Assembly: GCA_033030425.1 (NCBI GenBank)
Contig: JAUFSD010000009.1
Location: 62,001 to 126,000 of the forward strand
Length of the DNA: 64,000 bases
Reading direction: 5' to 3'
Source: Verpa conica
Lineage: Eukaryota > Ascomycota > Pezizomycetes > Pezizales > Morchellaceae
Part shown: one piece after another, positions 11,909 to 23,121 of the stretch
Layout: each line of letters opens with the position of its first letter
How positions within the stretch are numbered: position 1 is the first letter of the stretch
The notes under the pieces: generated by a model
Database searches by the model: none
Told to the model about the DNA's origin: nothing
What the model saw: only the letters and a program-made list of their open reading frames with translations
Position numbers and translations under genes: made by a program

Positions 11909-14900
11909 TTCAAGTGGTTCTGATTGCTGTTTGAATTGATTCTTTTTTATCGAGTGATTGGTATGGTGCTTGTATGATAAGGCCAGAATTTAGGGAGCGA
12001 GGCAGGAATGGGTGGACTTTATACTTTAGAGGGGCACCTCAGGACAGTGAAGAACCCGGGAGGATGGAAGTGTAGACATGATGGAGATAGCTAGTTCTCG
12101 TAACCTGTTGGTGGTGCTGGTGCTGGGAGAAAGAAGGTGGTACATGGAAAGCTGGTACGTGAGAAAGGTGATGCATGGGAAGAAGGTGCATTCAGCCCAG
12201 CTCGTGGCCATGGTATGCACATACAATGCTTGGCGACCAACGGCAACTCCCTGACGACCAACGGCAACTTCCTGGTGGCCAACGGCAACTCCCAGCGATC
12301 TGGCATCTGCGGGGTGCGAGATCTTCCCCACGAGTAAGGTGCATGCTTGCGTGTGCGCCCAGATGTTGCATAAGAGCTTAAACCGCAGCAAGGCCAATAC
12401 AAAATAACCAATAGTTCTAATGAAGTCCGGTACTATAGCAGCCCATTTAATCTACCCCTCAGCCCAGAGGTATACTATTTCCGGACCTGAGAATGAGGCT
12501 CCCTGTAAAGGTTGAGACTATGTGGTACCTTATGAAAGCATTGCCCAATGGATGTACTTTAGAAACCCACATTTGGCTAGAGATGCTTCAGCCCTATTTT
12601 TGTACAAGCCTCAATTGAGATAGATTATGCCAATATCTCTGGTCGGAGGTAGCGACCCCGGCATACCATTTGTGGCAATATTTTCGCGCGTCAAGCCTAT
12701 CTATTTTGAGGCCGAGATGGGTGCAGTTTTGCAAGCCATTATCTTGTCATGACGAAACTTATTGTATAATGAATTAGCGAGAGTGCTTAGCTCTCAGCTG
12801 TACGGGAGCCCGCGAGTAGACCGGTATATCTACTCATGGCGTTTTGAGGATAGTAACGGGGAAAGCCGTTTGTGCACAGACGCAAAAGCCAAGTGCATGT
12901 CTCAAAAGGTGCAGACCACAAGCAAATGCAGTTATTTCAGCTCCTTTTTGACCTACCATACTGCTAGGGTTATAGTATAAACTCACCACAGCGGAGAATA
13001 AAAACTATAATCCCACCATACCAAATTCGTCGGGTGGTGCATTTTCTTTCGGCTGCTAGGACCTGTTGCCAAGCTCAGCTGAGAAGCACATTACACACTC
13101 CTCTCTGATCCACAAAACGAGATACCCAATAGGACTATACCAGATCGCCTAAGACACCGAAGCCCCGCAATATGTTTAACCCCCCTCTAGCTAAATAGTT
13201 ATAGAAGAAATGTAGTCGCTAGGTTGAACAATAACACAAGCCCGCAAGCCCATACTATATGTGGGTATAATAGCCGTCTCACTCCCCCGGTTCTCGCGGA
13301 ACGCTTGATAATTACAAGTTCCAGTACGGATTTCGCACCTGGGAATCCCATTTATGAGCGGAAAATAGGAATTGGGAATCGGACCTACCAAAACCTCCAA
13401 CCAGTCTCCCAGATTACCGAAAGGGCCTACAATGTGAAGAGGGACGCAGTAATAATTCTGCACTCCTTAAACCATACTAGTCTCAATCTAAGTTTTTACT
13501 AATACAATTCCATAAGTACTCGCATAATGCCCTACTACACAAGTTCAGCTGGCGAGCTGAAAGGCATGTGGCGTGTGAAAACAGCTCATATCTACTCGTA
13601 GTCTTCAAGAGTCTCCTGAATAAGATAATTGGGAGCGCCATGTCTCTCCTACAAGCTTACTTCTGTGTCTTTGGCTGATTTTAGTGCCTATCCCTCGGTA
13701 AGATAAATGAATAGCTCTAGACTTTATTTATTCAAGCCAAAAAAGCCCCCCAGGTGCGGGAACATGGCGCTCCCTGTTGTCGTGCTCCTGGGGCGCTTGA
13801 AGACTACGAGTACAGAGCAAAAAAGGATCTCACCGGTGGATGCCCTGCCCATTCCTCCGAGATAGTCATGCCACCAGCTATCCTCGGCGGGATACTGAAT
13901 AGAGTAAAGGTGAAATAGGTAGAGTAGCCACCATGTCCGTGGTAATCGGCGTCCCGAAATTGCCTCATATATATGTGAGAAACTGATGTTTTCGGAAAAG
14001 GCAGATATTGCATACCATAAAAAATCATAGTCTTGATGCCGTCGTTTCCAGTGTACAATCGTCAACTCCACAAACGCCACCTTTTTACGACTACGTGGTT
14101 AGTCCTTCACCGATTTCCTTACATATTTTCGATTATCTGTTCCGCTGAATGTCCCACATAGTGAATCCTGCACGGCCAACAAACCAAATTTCTTAGATAC
14201 TAAGTTTATCAGATTTTGCGGTCTCACTGTGTGGTGAAGTTGGATTCTGCGCTGAATGGCGCTGCTAGCTCGTAAAATTCACTCCACCTTATAAATTACA
14301 AGAGGTTCATAGATTATAGTAATTATATCAAGCCATAATAATATACACGAAATTTCCAAGCTGAATAACTAAAAATAACAAACCTTCAAGCATAGCTGAA
14401 AGGTCTAGACCTCGCATGTCGATCTGGATCGCCCTAGTAGCAAGTCATTCTCTTCTAAAAATCACAATATTCAGCTGTATTCAAGCCTCATGATACGTAC
14501 ATCATGCGAACAAGATTGGTGCAGTTTTAAATATAACCATGCGTAGTAGATATATTTCTGTGATTAATTCGCTCATTGATTTGAGTATGTTTCTCGCCTA
14601 TATCTGAACACTAGCGCTGGGTTACTATACTAGAACACACACAGGGCTGAAAGTACTGAAACAAATGCTAATCGGTAGGGTAGTACACGCAGTAGTACAC
14701 TGTTCTTACGCAGAGTATTCTTGCCTATTCTATATTCTTCTATCCACTACTCATTAGGGATTTTTCCGTATCTCGTATCCCAAGCAGTGTTCTCTGCCCT
14801 CAGAAGCATTATAAGACAGCTTAAAACCCATCTCCTCTCCTCTGGCAGTTATAACCATTACATCGCACTCCATATTACCAACCCCCAGATACTCTATCCC

Positions 14901-14970
14901 ATAGCTCCACACCAGATACCACTGAAAGAATATACCGAGTTCTCTAGAGTACCAAGAAAATCTCTCCAAT
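11909..14970. other. gene-free stretch with small repeats
   Basis: No supported gene. Three imperfect 21-bp units (core CCAACGGCAACT) lie at about 12235-12297. A degenerate inverted-repeat segment at about 13985-14090 resembles, at translated level, the strong hairpin at 58950-59056. The remaining open frames lack motifs. Confidence 0.5.
12015..12026 (-). promoter_or_regulatory. TATA-like box for the nine-exon helical gene
   Basis: On the minus strand AAGTATAAAGTC lies about 110 bp upstream of the ATG at 11908. Inferred from position only. Confidence 0.4.
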
Positions 14971-16288
14971 ATGGCAGGTCTGCTTCTAGGGGCTACCGGT
15001 GCTATGGGTATCCTCAATTTACTTCCCACTATCACACTTTTATCAGGGATTATAAACCCAGCCGACTTTGAAGAATCCAAGAGGGAGTTCCAGGAAAAAG
15101 GTTTTATCCTACAACCCCTTTCCCTCTATTTCCCCTCGCTGATTTATAGCCTATTTGTAGAAAAGGAAGAGTCTGCCACCTCCGATGAAAATGCTTCGCA
15201 CTTCGCACAGATGAAGGTATCAATAGAATCACATCACATGGAAGACCGTAAAGTCCGCTACGAATTCGAGAATGATCTCGAATATGGCGTGCTCAACGCG
15301 CTTTCCACGCTGAGAAGGGGCACTAGTTATGTTCTCGAGATTACGGAGGATACTTGGAAAGCCAACAAGGACAAAATCCGCACCATGGCTGATGAAACAA
15401 CCCAGGAATTTGAGAAAGCGTCAAAGGTGGTAGAAAAAGACCTAGACAAGATTGCAAGGCACTCTCAGGACGCGGTCGATGCAGAGCAACAAATGATCAG
15501 TTTCTTGGCAAGTCTGAAGGTACGACACGAGGTATTAGACAAGGAACTACAAGGTCGCCGTGCGATGAGAGAAACCGTACAAAACTCGATCAATGGAGAG
15601 CAGAATCACCTTGAACAACCGACTAGGGAGATTACAGATTGGATACTGTTTATCCCAATTAAGAAAACAGTTCCGAATGTAAGTGTAGAGAGCATAATTC
15701 TTAGGTTGGTTGTTGATTACAGATGCTCATGTTTCATTCCGCCAACAGGAGCTTTACGGGATGCAACAGCAGAGACTTCAATATTTTAATATGCAGCTAT
15801 CCTGTATCGAAGCTTTCGTACAACTTTATACGAGACATATCGATAAGGTAACAGAGCTGTGCTATTCGGCCAAGAAGCTCTTAGAAGTAGTCTGCGAGGA
15901 TGAAATTATGCTCATGAACCTCAAATCCGACGTCTGGAAGGTTTCCAGGGATGTTGGTTATCTCGAGGTTTATGTCAAATCCCCGGACATGCGTTTTGGT
16001 CGCATTGATTTCATAAGGTGCGTCCTAAAACTAATAAACTCGGAGCATTTTGAGAGGGTGGAGAAAAAGGTCGGTGGCTCAATCTCTCGGGCGAAAGAGT
16101 CCATCACTTCTCTTTGTAAGGACCATTTATCAAGAAAGGAGTGGGAGGAAGCGCAACACCCTTACAAGCCTGATGACGATGACATCCCCGATTTCATTCA
16201 AGCATCTCACGAGCCAAAGATCTATGAGCATCGCCCCTCTCCTATTCTTGGTTTAGCTAGAAGTATCGGTGTTGCTGTTGGGGCATAG
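14971..16288 (+). CDS. helical coiled-coil protein, two or three exons, 395-415 aa
   Basis: A clear intron (GTAAGT donor, CAACAG acceptor) spans 15679-15748, joining 14971-15678 to 15749-16288 in frame for 415 aa. A further in-frame intron at 15101-15160 (60 nt, pyrimidine-rich, TTTGTAG acceptor) is likely: removing it deletes a hydrophobic insert from an otherwise charged helix and leaves 395 aa. The start has A at -3 and G at +4. The N-terminus is hydrophobic (LLLGATGAMGILNLLPTITL), then long charged helices follow (EKASKVVEKDLDKIARHS). The C-terminal half, with HIDKVTELCYSAKKLLEVV and then VGYLEVYVKSPDM, can be aligned by eye to part of the nine-exon protein at 9173-11908. Function unknown. 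Confidence 0.75.
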
Positions 16289-16751
16289 TCTTACCACTTG
16301 CTGTTTATTCTAAACTTTGGAGGATATTGCTGGGTCATGTAATCAGATCAATTAGATTAGATCACGACCGTGGGTTAGGGTTCATCTCACATTCAACGTT
16401 GCAAGGGGAATGACCAAAATGTGATCTATCAGACTTTCCGATAGGTTGTATCCTTACTTACAGGGGAAGAAGATACTTAGGACATGGCATAGATAGGTTT
16501 CTGTAGGTTCGCTGACTCACCTAAATGATGTTGTATGTACACATAGGTTAGGCCGTACGTTAGAGCACGCACGCACCACTGCCAGGAGGATAACTACGCA
16601 CCTGTAATCTAAGGCACGTTATGATGACACAGTGACTCATGAGCTTACATTAGGGAGTATACTGAACCTGATAGTTAGCTACTAGTGAATTTAGAAAGAT
16701 TCAGGGTGCCGAAACCCTAACCCACATGGGAAACTATAGTACTCCGTAGTA

Positions 16752-16862
16752 CGGGAAAGTCTGACGACAAGCGGCGCAAAATTCATAGCTTGCGTCTATA
16801 TTTCCCATACAAAATCTGTGCCATCACAGCCAGCTTCCGTCAGACTTACCCCCGCACCCGAG
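16752..16862. repeat. dispersed repeat, copy 1
   Basis: About 110 bp matching 48657-48767 in the same orientation. Shared landmarks are AAGTCTGAC, AGCTTGCGTCT / GGCTTGCGTCT, CCATACAAAATC and CACAGCCA. Family unknown; probably a decayed transposon end. Confidence 0.7.
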
Positions 16863-16925
16863 CACACCAAGACGATTTCTTTTATGGTACCGATGCCAAG
16901 ACCAGTACCAAGACAAGGCACGTAA

Positions 16926-17138
16926 GTACCGTAGAGACTCGTGGGATAGAGACTGTTGCCCAGAGGCCGTCTTGGTAAACTACATATATACCTGTTCGGG
17001 GGCGAAATAACACGTCAGGAAGTAGTGAAACCCTCAGAAATACAAAAAAATCTCCAAAATTAGTATAGTATTCTCGTATTTCTTGCAACCCACGCTCTCG
17101 GCAACGGTCTCTATCCCACGAGTCCCTACGGTAGCTCC
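16926..17138. repeat. inverted repeat, about 45-bp arms
   Basis: The segment around 16926-16966 (core GACTCGTGGGATAGAGAC) recurs as its reverse complement at about 17094-17138 (core GTCTCTATCCCACGAGTC) with few mismatches and a spacer of about 130 nt. It is adjacent to the dispersed repeat and may be the other end of the same fold-back element. Confidence 0.7.
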
Positions 17139-19095
17139 TATGACACTACATTTCATGTTCATTGCCTATATTTTACTTGCAGCCAGTTGTGATATTTCAT
17201 GATGGATTGGGAATATTTATACATATCTATCAGGCGTAGTGTTACCAGAGATATTTATATTAGAGTACTAACTCTTGCCTTGCTAGATAGTGCGCATAGT
17301 CTTAAAGGTGGACCACAATATTTGCGCCGATATTCCGGGGTGCATGTGTGACCAATGGTCACAAGAAATTTCTAGAAGCTTAGGATAACCATAATAAAGC
17401 CCCTCAACCCTTCATAGTCTGCCCAAGTCAGTTGCTGTGGAATAAAACATTTGTCTTGGGTGTGAAAATAGCTGTTTGAAACCGTTCTCTATTATACCTA
17501 ATACAGGACCATATATACTGGGGCAGAAATTCCCCATCATGCGCTAGAGGACCTTTTCATATATTAAGAATATCTAGGTACTTTTCAATATATATTTTAT
17601 TTAAGAACCTTTTTTTGAGACATACACCTTTATTTTGGGAGGGAAGTAGCCGGTGTAGTTGGTACATTCAGGCACACTCGCCGGTGCACCTAGCATGGTA
17701 GGGGCATTCCAAGCCAAGCCCACTGTTAAGGCTGTGCACAACATACAAGGGGTAGATCAGGCGTGGCATATTTATGTAATAAATGTCCGGCAATTACATC
17801 CCGTGATATCAGATTAGATGGATGCCAATAAGTGTTATGATTACACTCGTGTTGGTACTCCACCATTGCTTAGCTCTCCTTTCTCTCCCTCAGTATATCC
17901 ATTGTTAGTACAATAAGAGCGAACGGAAAGTGCCTTCACCAAAGATATATGAATACCTACAATTAGTCTAATCTAGTGGCCTTGTCCGTATAGTTTAACT
18001 ACCGTCTAATCGCAAGCCTATGTCACTTGACAGCGAAGCAGCGGACATGTAAAACCATTAACTATCTGTAGAACCCCCCCCCCCAACTCCGAAACCATAT
18101 CTAATTTCCAAATCCTCAAGAAAATCCCACCATGAGAAAGTACCTTAATATTATTGAGTTTCTTGAAAGAGGAACGTCTACACCCCTCGCCAGTACCTAA
18201 TCTAGTACTCACTCGTGCCCTAGGCATACCCCTTCTTTTACCGACCTTTCGGTCGCCCCTCTACTTCTCATTCTACGGTTAAACTAGCACTATAGAAGAC
18301 ATCCTTATACATAGCGCCTCCGTCACAATAATTATTTAGATGTGTATAAACCAATCCAAAGCTCTATAGAATTTAAATGTACCCATCTACTCATTGGTCT
18401 GGGGACCAGTTTGGTAGTAGGGGTGATTCTGAGTTTCTCTTTTGCAGTTATACCGGATTGGCTATTGCCGTCCGTCGTAGTGCTAATGCTCGGACTACCC
18501 CGCCCCCATTTATATTCCTCTCTGTACATCGAGTCATACTCGTCTTCATGCCAGCGTGACTCCAGTAGTCTCTCTATGATGGAACCTACCTATAGCAGGA
18601 GAGTATATGCTTGTGCCAGGAATGAACTCCTACACCTACTTCCTGGTTGCAACTGTAAACAAAGCTAGGCCGTGGCTTAGTCAAGCGAACGGGAACTTGT
18701 TCTCACAGCACATATATAGAACGTAATACAATTTATATTGTGACTTACATATAGTATTAATGCAGCCTAAAAAGGGTTTACAACAGCCGAGTAACAAAAG
18801 ACTTGATAAAACATGAGTTTACCACAATTTTTTATCAGAGGCCGCGTAACTCAACTATCCATCGCACATAACAAAATAATGTCTATAGCAATTTGAATTT
18901 CTATAGGACACTTCCGTCTAGCTTATATATCATTTCAACCTTTACCTCGTTAGCTCCGTTTGCAAGCCCCTTATCTCACCATCTTTCTATATTTAAATTT
19001 ACACTATGCTTCAAAACTCTTGACTTGCGCATAATAAATCCCATGAACCCAGTGGGCAAGAAAGTCTACTGAGACCTCGAGGCAAATTCTACCTC

Positions 19096-19684
19096 TTAAG
19101 AACCCCCAAGCAAACGCCTCACGATATCAGTCAACAAAGTTCCCCCTGTTCCGCCCAGCCCTCCCAGCATCGTAATCAAGGCGCCTGGGTCAAACAACGC
19201 GCTCCAATCTACATCCCTAAGCACTTTCCACGCGCCCCCAGCCGCAATCATCCCCGCCCCAACTCCCGTAAACACACCCGTCATACCCCATGCCTGCAAG
19301 GTTGCAAAGAGCGAGCCAGCTGCCACGTTTCCAATGGCTGACTGCCATCCTGCTGCAATTGAGCCTGCTTTCAGTTAGGGTAGTATGGTCATCGATAGCG
19401 AAAGAAGGATATACCAAGAACTGGACCAGCGCTGCCAAATCCGATCGCCACTGGGACGATTATGACGAGGACACCACCGATAATAAAGGCGGTAGTGACC
19501 TTATTTTCTTTAATCCAGTCCTTCACGTCGTCTACGACTTCACCGGGGTTTTCATAGTAGTAAGCGACTTGGTCTGTCGCTGAGTGTATGGATTTCTTGA
19601 GTAGCCAGATAAGTTGCTCGAAAGTGGAGCCTGATAGGATCGTTAGTAGGCGAGAATTATTATTGGGAGGGTGATTCTACTCAT
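19096..19684 (-). CDS. IFI6/IFI27-like (Ifi-6-16 family) small membrane protein, three exons, 162 aa
   Basis: Exons 19684-19681 (ATGA only), 19630-19415 and 19364-19096; both introns are exactly 50 nt with CTAAC branch sites, and the joints give 163 codons with the stop. The N-terminal ~55 residues are an amphipathic stretch (FEQLIWLLKKSIHSATDQVA). A membrane segment follows (TTAFIIGGVLVIIVPVAIGF), then the Gly/Ala-rich core: GSIAAGWQSAIG, NVAAGSLFATLQAWGMTGVF and GVGAGMIAAGGAW. Alternating small residues with the SIAA...QS..G...AGSLFA.LQ pattern are typical of the Ifi-6-16 family, whose animal members are mitochondrial or ER membrane proteins involved in interferon responses and apoptosis; fungal members have no settled role. 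The 4-nt first exon is the weakest point (donor GTAGAA). Confidence 0.8.
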
Positions 19685-21585
19685 GATTGTCGTAGAGATA
19701 TATTAACGCCGGCTTATTGAGAAGGTATTGATGCGCCGATGATTGTAGTGACCTCAGGGGCATATATACAGGTGGAGAGGGTTCAGGCACCCCACACGTG
19801 GAGCAGTTTGTGCCAGCTATACTAATGCGGTTGGTGTTTTGATGCCGCAATCTTGCATGATCGCCTGTGGGACTGTGGTATCGGTTTGGCAATTTTCCGC
19901 ACAGACCGATTGAATCGGAAGTAGGCACTCTTCCGGAAGTACATATTATTTCTTGTGGGGCGGCTATGAGGCTGTATGGGCTATATCATGATTAATTCAT
20001 TTATTTATTTGCTTTATGAGTATTTGCATCATGATATATCACTCGATATCCGTTTCTAGGGCATGGGGTTCTATTTCTAGCACTAGCAAGATATAAGGAG
20101 AGGAATCACTCCTCTAAGGCTTTTTTTCTAATGTGTTTCTCTATAGTTAATGGGTCTCTCTCCTATACGATATCTATAATGTCTTTTATCAGGCTTATAA
20201 GGCGCTGAATCCTGCTGGTGGCGTAGCGAGGCTCTGATAGAATCGCAAATTTAAAGAGCGTATATTTGATAACTACATCTCTATTCAGTCAATCTCTACA
20301 AGTAAGAATGCATAGACCCACATAGTATAATGGGGCTTAACAGGCTTTACCACAAGACTCCGCACTGGGAACTTTTCTTCAATCCTAGGGGCTCTGCATC
20401 GACAGCGGCTACCCCTGTATTGCGGCCGTTCATAAATGCGGTATTGAGGGGCTGGTGATCATAATGGCGTATGGGCAGGGATCTGACAGCCTCAAGGTTT
20501 AGCGCTGAGCCGCGTTCCTTGGCGCCAAGAGAACATTAAGGTAATGGCCGTGGGACTTTTGGTTCTGTACTCTCCACTGAATTTTACAGCTACAATCGTG
20601 GTCGCCTTCGAGTTAGCATAAATGCGTTCTTAGTACGCTTTATGTAACTCAAGGAATAGGCAAGAAACACAACGGACGATAGCAAATACTGACCCTGTGT
20701 ATCACCATCGATAATGTGTCTCTGGCCGAAATCCCTACCCAGTAAGTTAGAAGATCAGAATTTAATACTAGAACGTCAAATGTTCTCTAACCCTAACAAA
20801 ATTCCTCTCCCAGTACCCCATGGACTCTTGCCCTTTCTAGCGCCTTATTCTACCAGCTTACCCAGTAATCAGCGGTTTTAAAAACTAGTCAAAAGCCCTT
20901 ATTTACCCTGTTAGATATATAAATGAGAATAGCCTCTTCAAACATAGTATTCGTCATGAGGAGGTCAGACCTTCAAACTAACCGTGGAATCGTGCCAAGA
21001 AACCGCCCCCAATCCCCGGCCGGGTCGGGTTTGCCCTTTAAAAATCGGCCGTTAACCGAGTTTTAACTAATTAACTGCAAGTTATCCCCACATTGGGGCA
21101 GTTCCTTCACCAAAAACTATGCCCCGAACTCAGGCCGGGGCGGTTCCGTGAGCTTTGGAACCGCCAAAACCACCCCTACTAACAAAATACGTGCACGATA
21201 TTGTTCTAGTACAAAGAGATCGTCCCCGTTGCTACCTGTATCTTTGCCACCACTGCAATCCCTTGGGATCACCGTACCACCCTATCCCTTGAATACAGAA
21301 TTGTAAATATAAATATTTCCTACTGTCCAGGTATCTAGTAGGTGGTTTATTCACCTCTGTAACCCACTTAACATCCATAAATAGATGTTGGAGATGATTC
21401 TGCCGTAGAAGGAACCTATTCAGAAAGAATTCTCCAACGAGGTGTCGGAGCGATAGCCCCAGTAGCGATACCGGTGATGGCGGTGATGCTTGGCCCGAGT
21501 GAGGGGTTTGTGTAACATCGAAACCCGCCCATATGCTACACAAGGAGCTCTCCACCATCAACAAAATAGCTCAGTGGTTAGAATC
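19685..21585. other. gene-free stretch
   Basis: No supported gene. A GC-rich, partly palindromic segment with GGAACCGCC/GGCGGTTCC motifs lies at about 21000-21175 and may be a transposon end. A telomere-like motif is at about 20787-20797. Confidence 0.5.
19763..19768 (-). promoter_or_regulatory. TATA-like box for the IFI27-like gene
   Basis: TATATA on the minus strand about 80 bp before the start at 19684. Position only. Confidence 0.35.
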
Positions 21586-23121
21586 ATGGCATCGCCTACC
21601 GCATCCACCCTACCACCATATGATCCAGGCCAGGATTCTGAGTATACCCCGTCTCCCTATGTTCTTGCCACCTCACGGGTAGGTGCCTCTGACTTAGTTT
21701 ACTGCTTCAACGGTATGTTACACCTCTGGTGAATAGTAAGATGCGTTTTCTGGCTTACTGTTCTCAATGCCTTGTTTCTAGACTTCTGCGCCAGTCTTAA
21801 TTACGCCCACACCAATCCGCAACATGCATTCGAGCGCTTAGTTATAAACGTGGGTAGTACCTATCTCCTCCCTCCTAATCTATATATGGGATATTGTCTT
21901 ACCTACAGATTCCGGGGTGACAATCGTAATAAATAAACTGACTCAAGATAATCAAAAGGAGATATGCTAAAGGAAACAAATCTAGTTGAGCTCAGCCTTA
22001 CTACATTCCGAGTGTATGGAGAAGGAGGAAGCACAAAAGGTGACCAACGAGTACCAAAATAATAAACCCCAAGTCTCTATCTATATCTATCTATGTTAGA
22101 TAATTGGTGTGTGGCTGAAACCTCGAATAATTAGATAAACCAACTTCAATTATCAAACGACAGTCTTAGAGCACAACTGGCTGAGGCGAGACTTGCCCTT
22201 GAAAGTCAGACCCGGACCACCGTCCCTGCTGCCCAAACGAATACGGAGAAACCTATAATCGACCAACTTGCCTCAAGGCGAGTGGGTGCTGAAACAAACA
22301 AGCCGGAAATAAACTATCCAGCAATTGGAACATATCACACAAAAGAGGCAGAACCTTTCCCGTGGAAACAGACAATAGTAAAAAAGGAGGTATCGTTCAC
22401 TAGGAAGTACGACATACAACCGGTTTTTCCCAAAGGATTCACATCCTTGCACTTTGCAATTGGTTCAATGATAGAAGTCTATGCCTATAACTCGGATTTC
22501 CAGTCTGACTGCTGTGCCGTCAAACTGGAGGCACCTAACTGCAGACTAACCGGTACTGGATGCGCATGGTTAGAGCTTGACTCAAAGGACCCTAACTTCC
22601 AGTGTGGTGAGCCCAGCGCTATGAAACTTGATTGGCGTAAGTGCGGGACCGGCGAGTTTGTCGCCTTCCCAAGACCATACTTGCAGCCACCACGGATAGT
22701 TGTCTGGTTTAAAAAACTTCGTTTAAAAGCGACAAATAACTGGCGTCTATGTACCTACCCAAGCAACATCACCACAACAGGCTTTATGTTCCAGATCAAT
22801 GGCCTACAAGACGAAGCTGATATTTCAGGTATCTGGTGGGTGGCGTACCCAGCAGATTTACCCGGCGTATGCAGCGGTACTGTTGAGTCCGCTTACCCTT
22901 TCCCGACTCACGATAAACGTGTTGAATTCGGCAGCGGCGTATTTACGACTCCTCCTCGAGTTATAATAGTGATAAACACAATCGAGCTGGACTGCACACA
23001 GGACGTGGTCGTTTCAATCTCAGTCTCTGACGTTTCGGCCACTGGTATGACCTGGAGGGTAGATGGCCTGCCGGATAACACTCCCCACCGGATTGGAGCA
23101 TCGTATATTGCCTTGAGATAG
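21586..23121 (+). CDS. coiled-coil protein with three H-type-lectin-like repeats, five exons, 429 aa
   Basis: Exons 21586-21712, 21782-21853, 21909-21925, 21986-22072 and 22135-23121; introns 69, 55, 60 and 62 nt; all joints keep frame. The third exon is only 17 nt. Residues about 1-30 are Pro/Ser/Thr-rich, 35-90 form a helical module (CFNDFCASLNYAH, AFERLVINV), and 100-130 are coiled coil (QLAEARLALES). From about residue 185 there are three beta-rich repeats with the pattern F....F..PP.(I/V)(I/V)...(I/L).L, then (I/V)T.TG(F/M): about 185-260, 270-345 (FPRPYLQPPRIVVWF) and 365-428 (FTTPPRVIIVINTIELD). This is the H-type lectin fold known from snail agglutinins and slime-mould discoidins, which bind N-acetylgalactosamine-type sugars. 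No signal peptide is seen, so it is probably cytosolic. Sugar preference cannot be read from the sequence. Confidence 0.82.

Larger units (their letters stand above)
16289..19095. other. gene-free stretch with repeats
   Basis: Apart from the dispersed and inverted repeats listed separately, no gene is supported. Telomere-like motifs occur at about 16372-16382 and 16712-16723. A 108-codon plus-strand frame (18342-18668) has one hydrophobic stretch but no other sign of coding. Confidence 0.55.

Noticed and set aside
18342..18668. 108-codon plus-strand frame with a hydrophobic stretch
   Set aside because: No start context, splice signals or family motif, and other frames of similar length overlap it.
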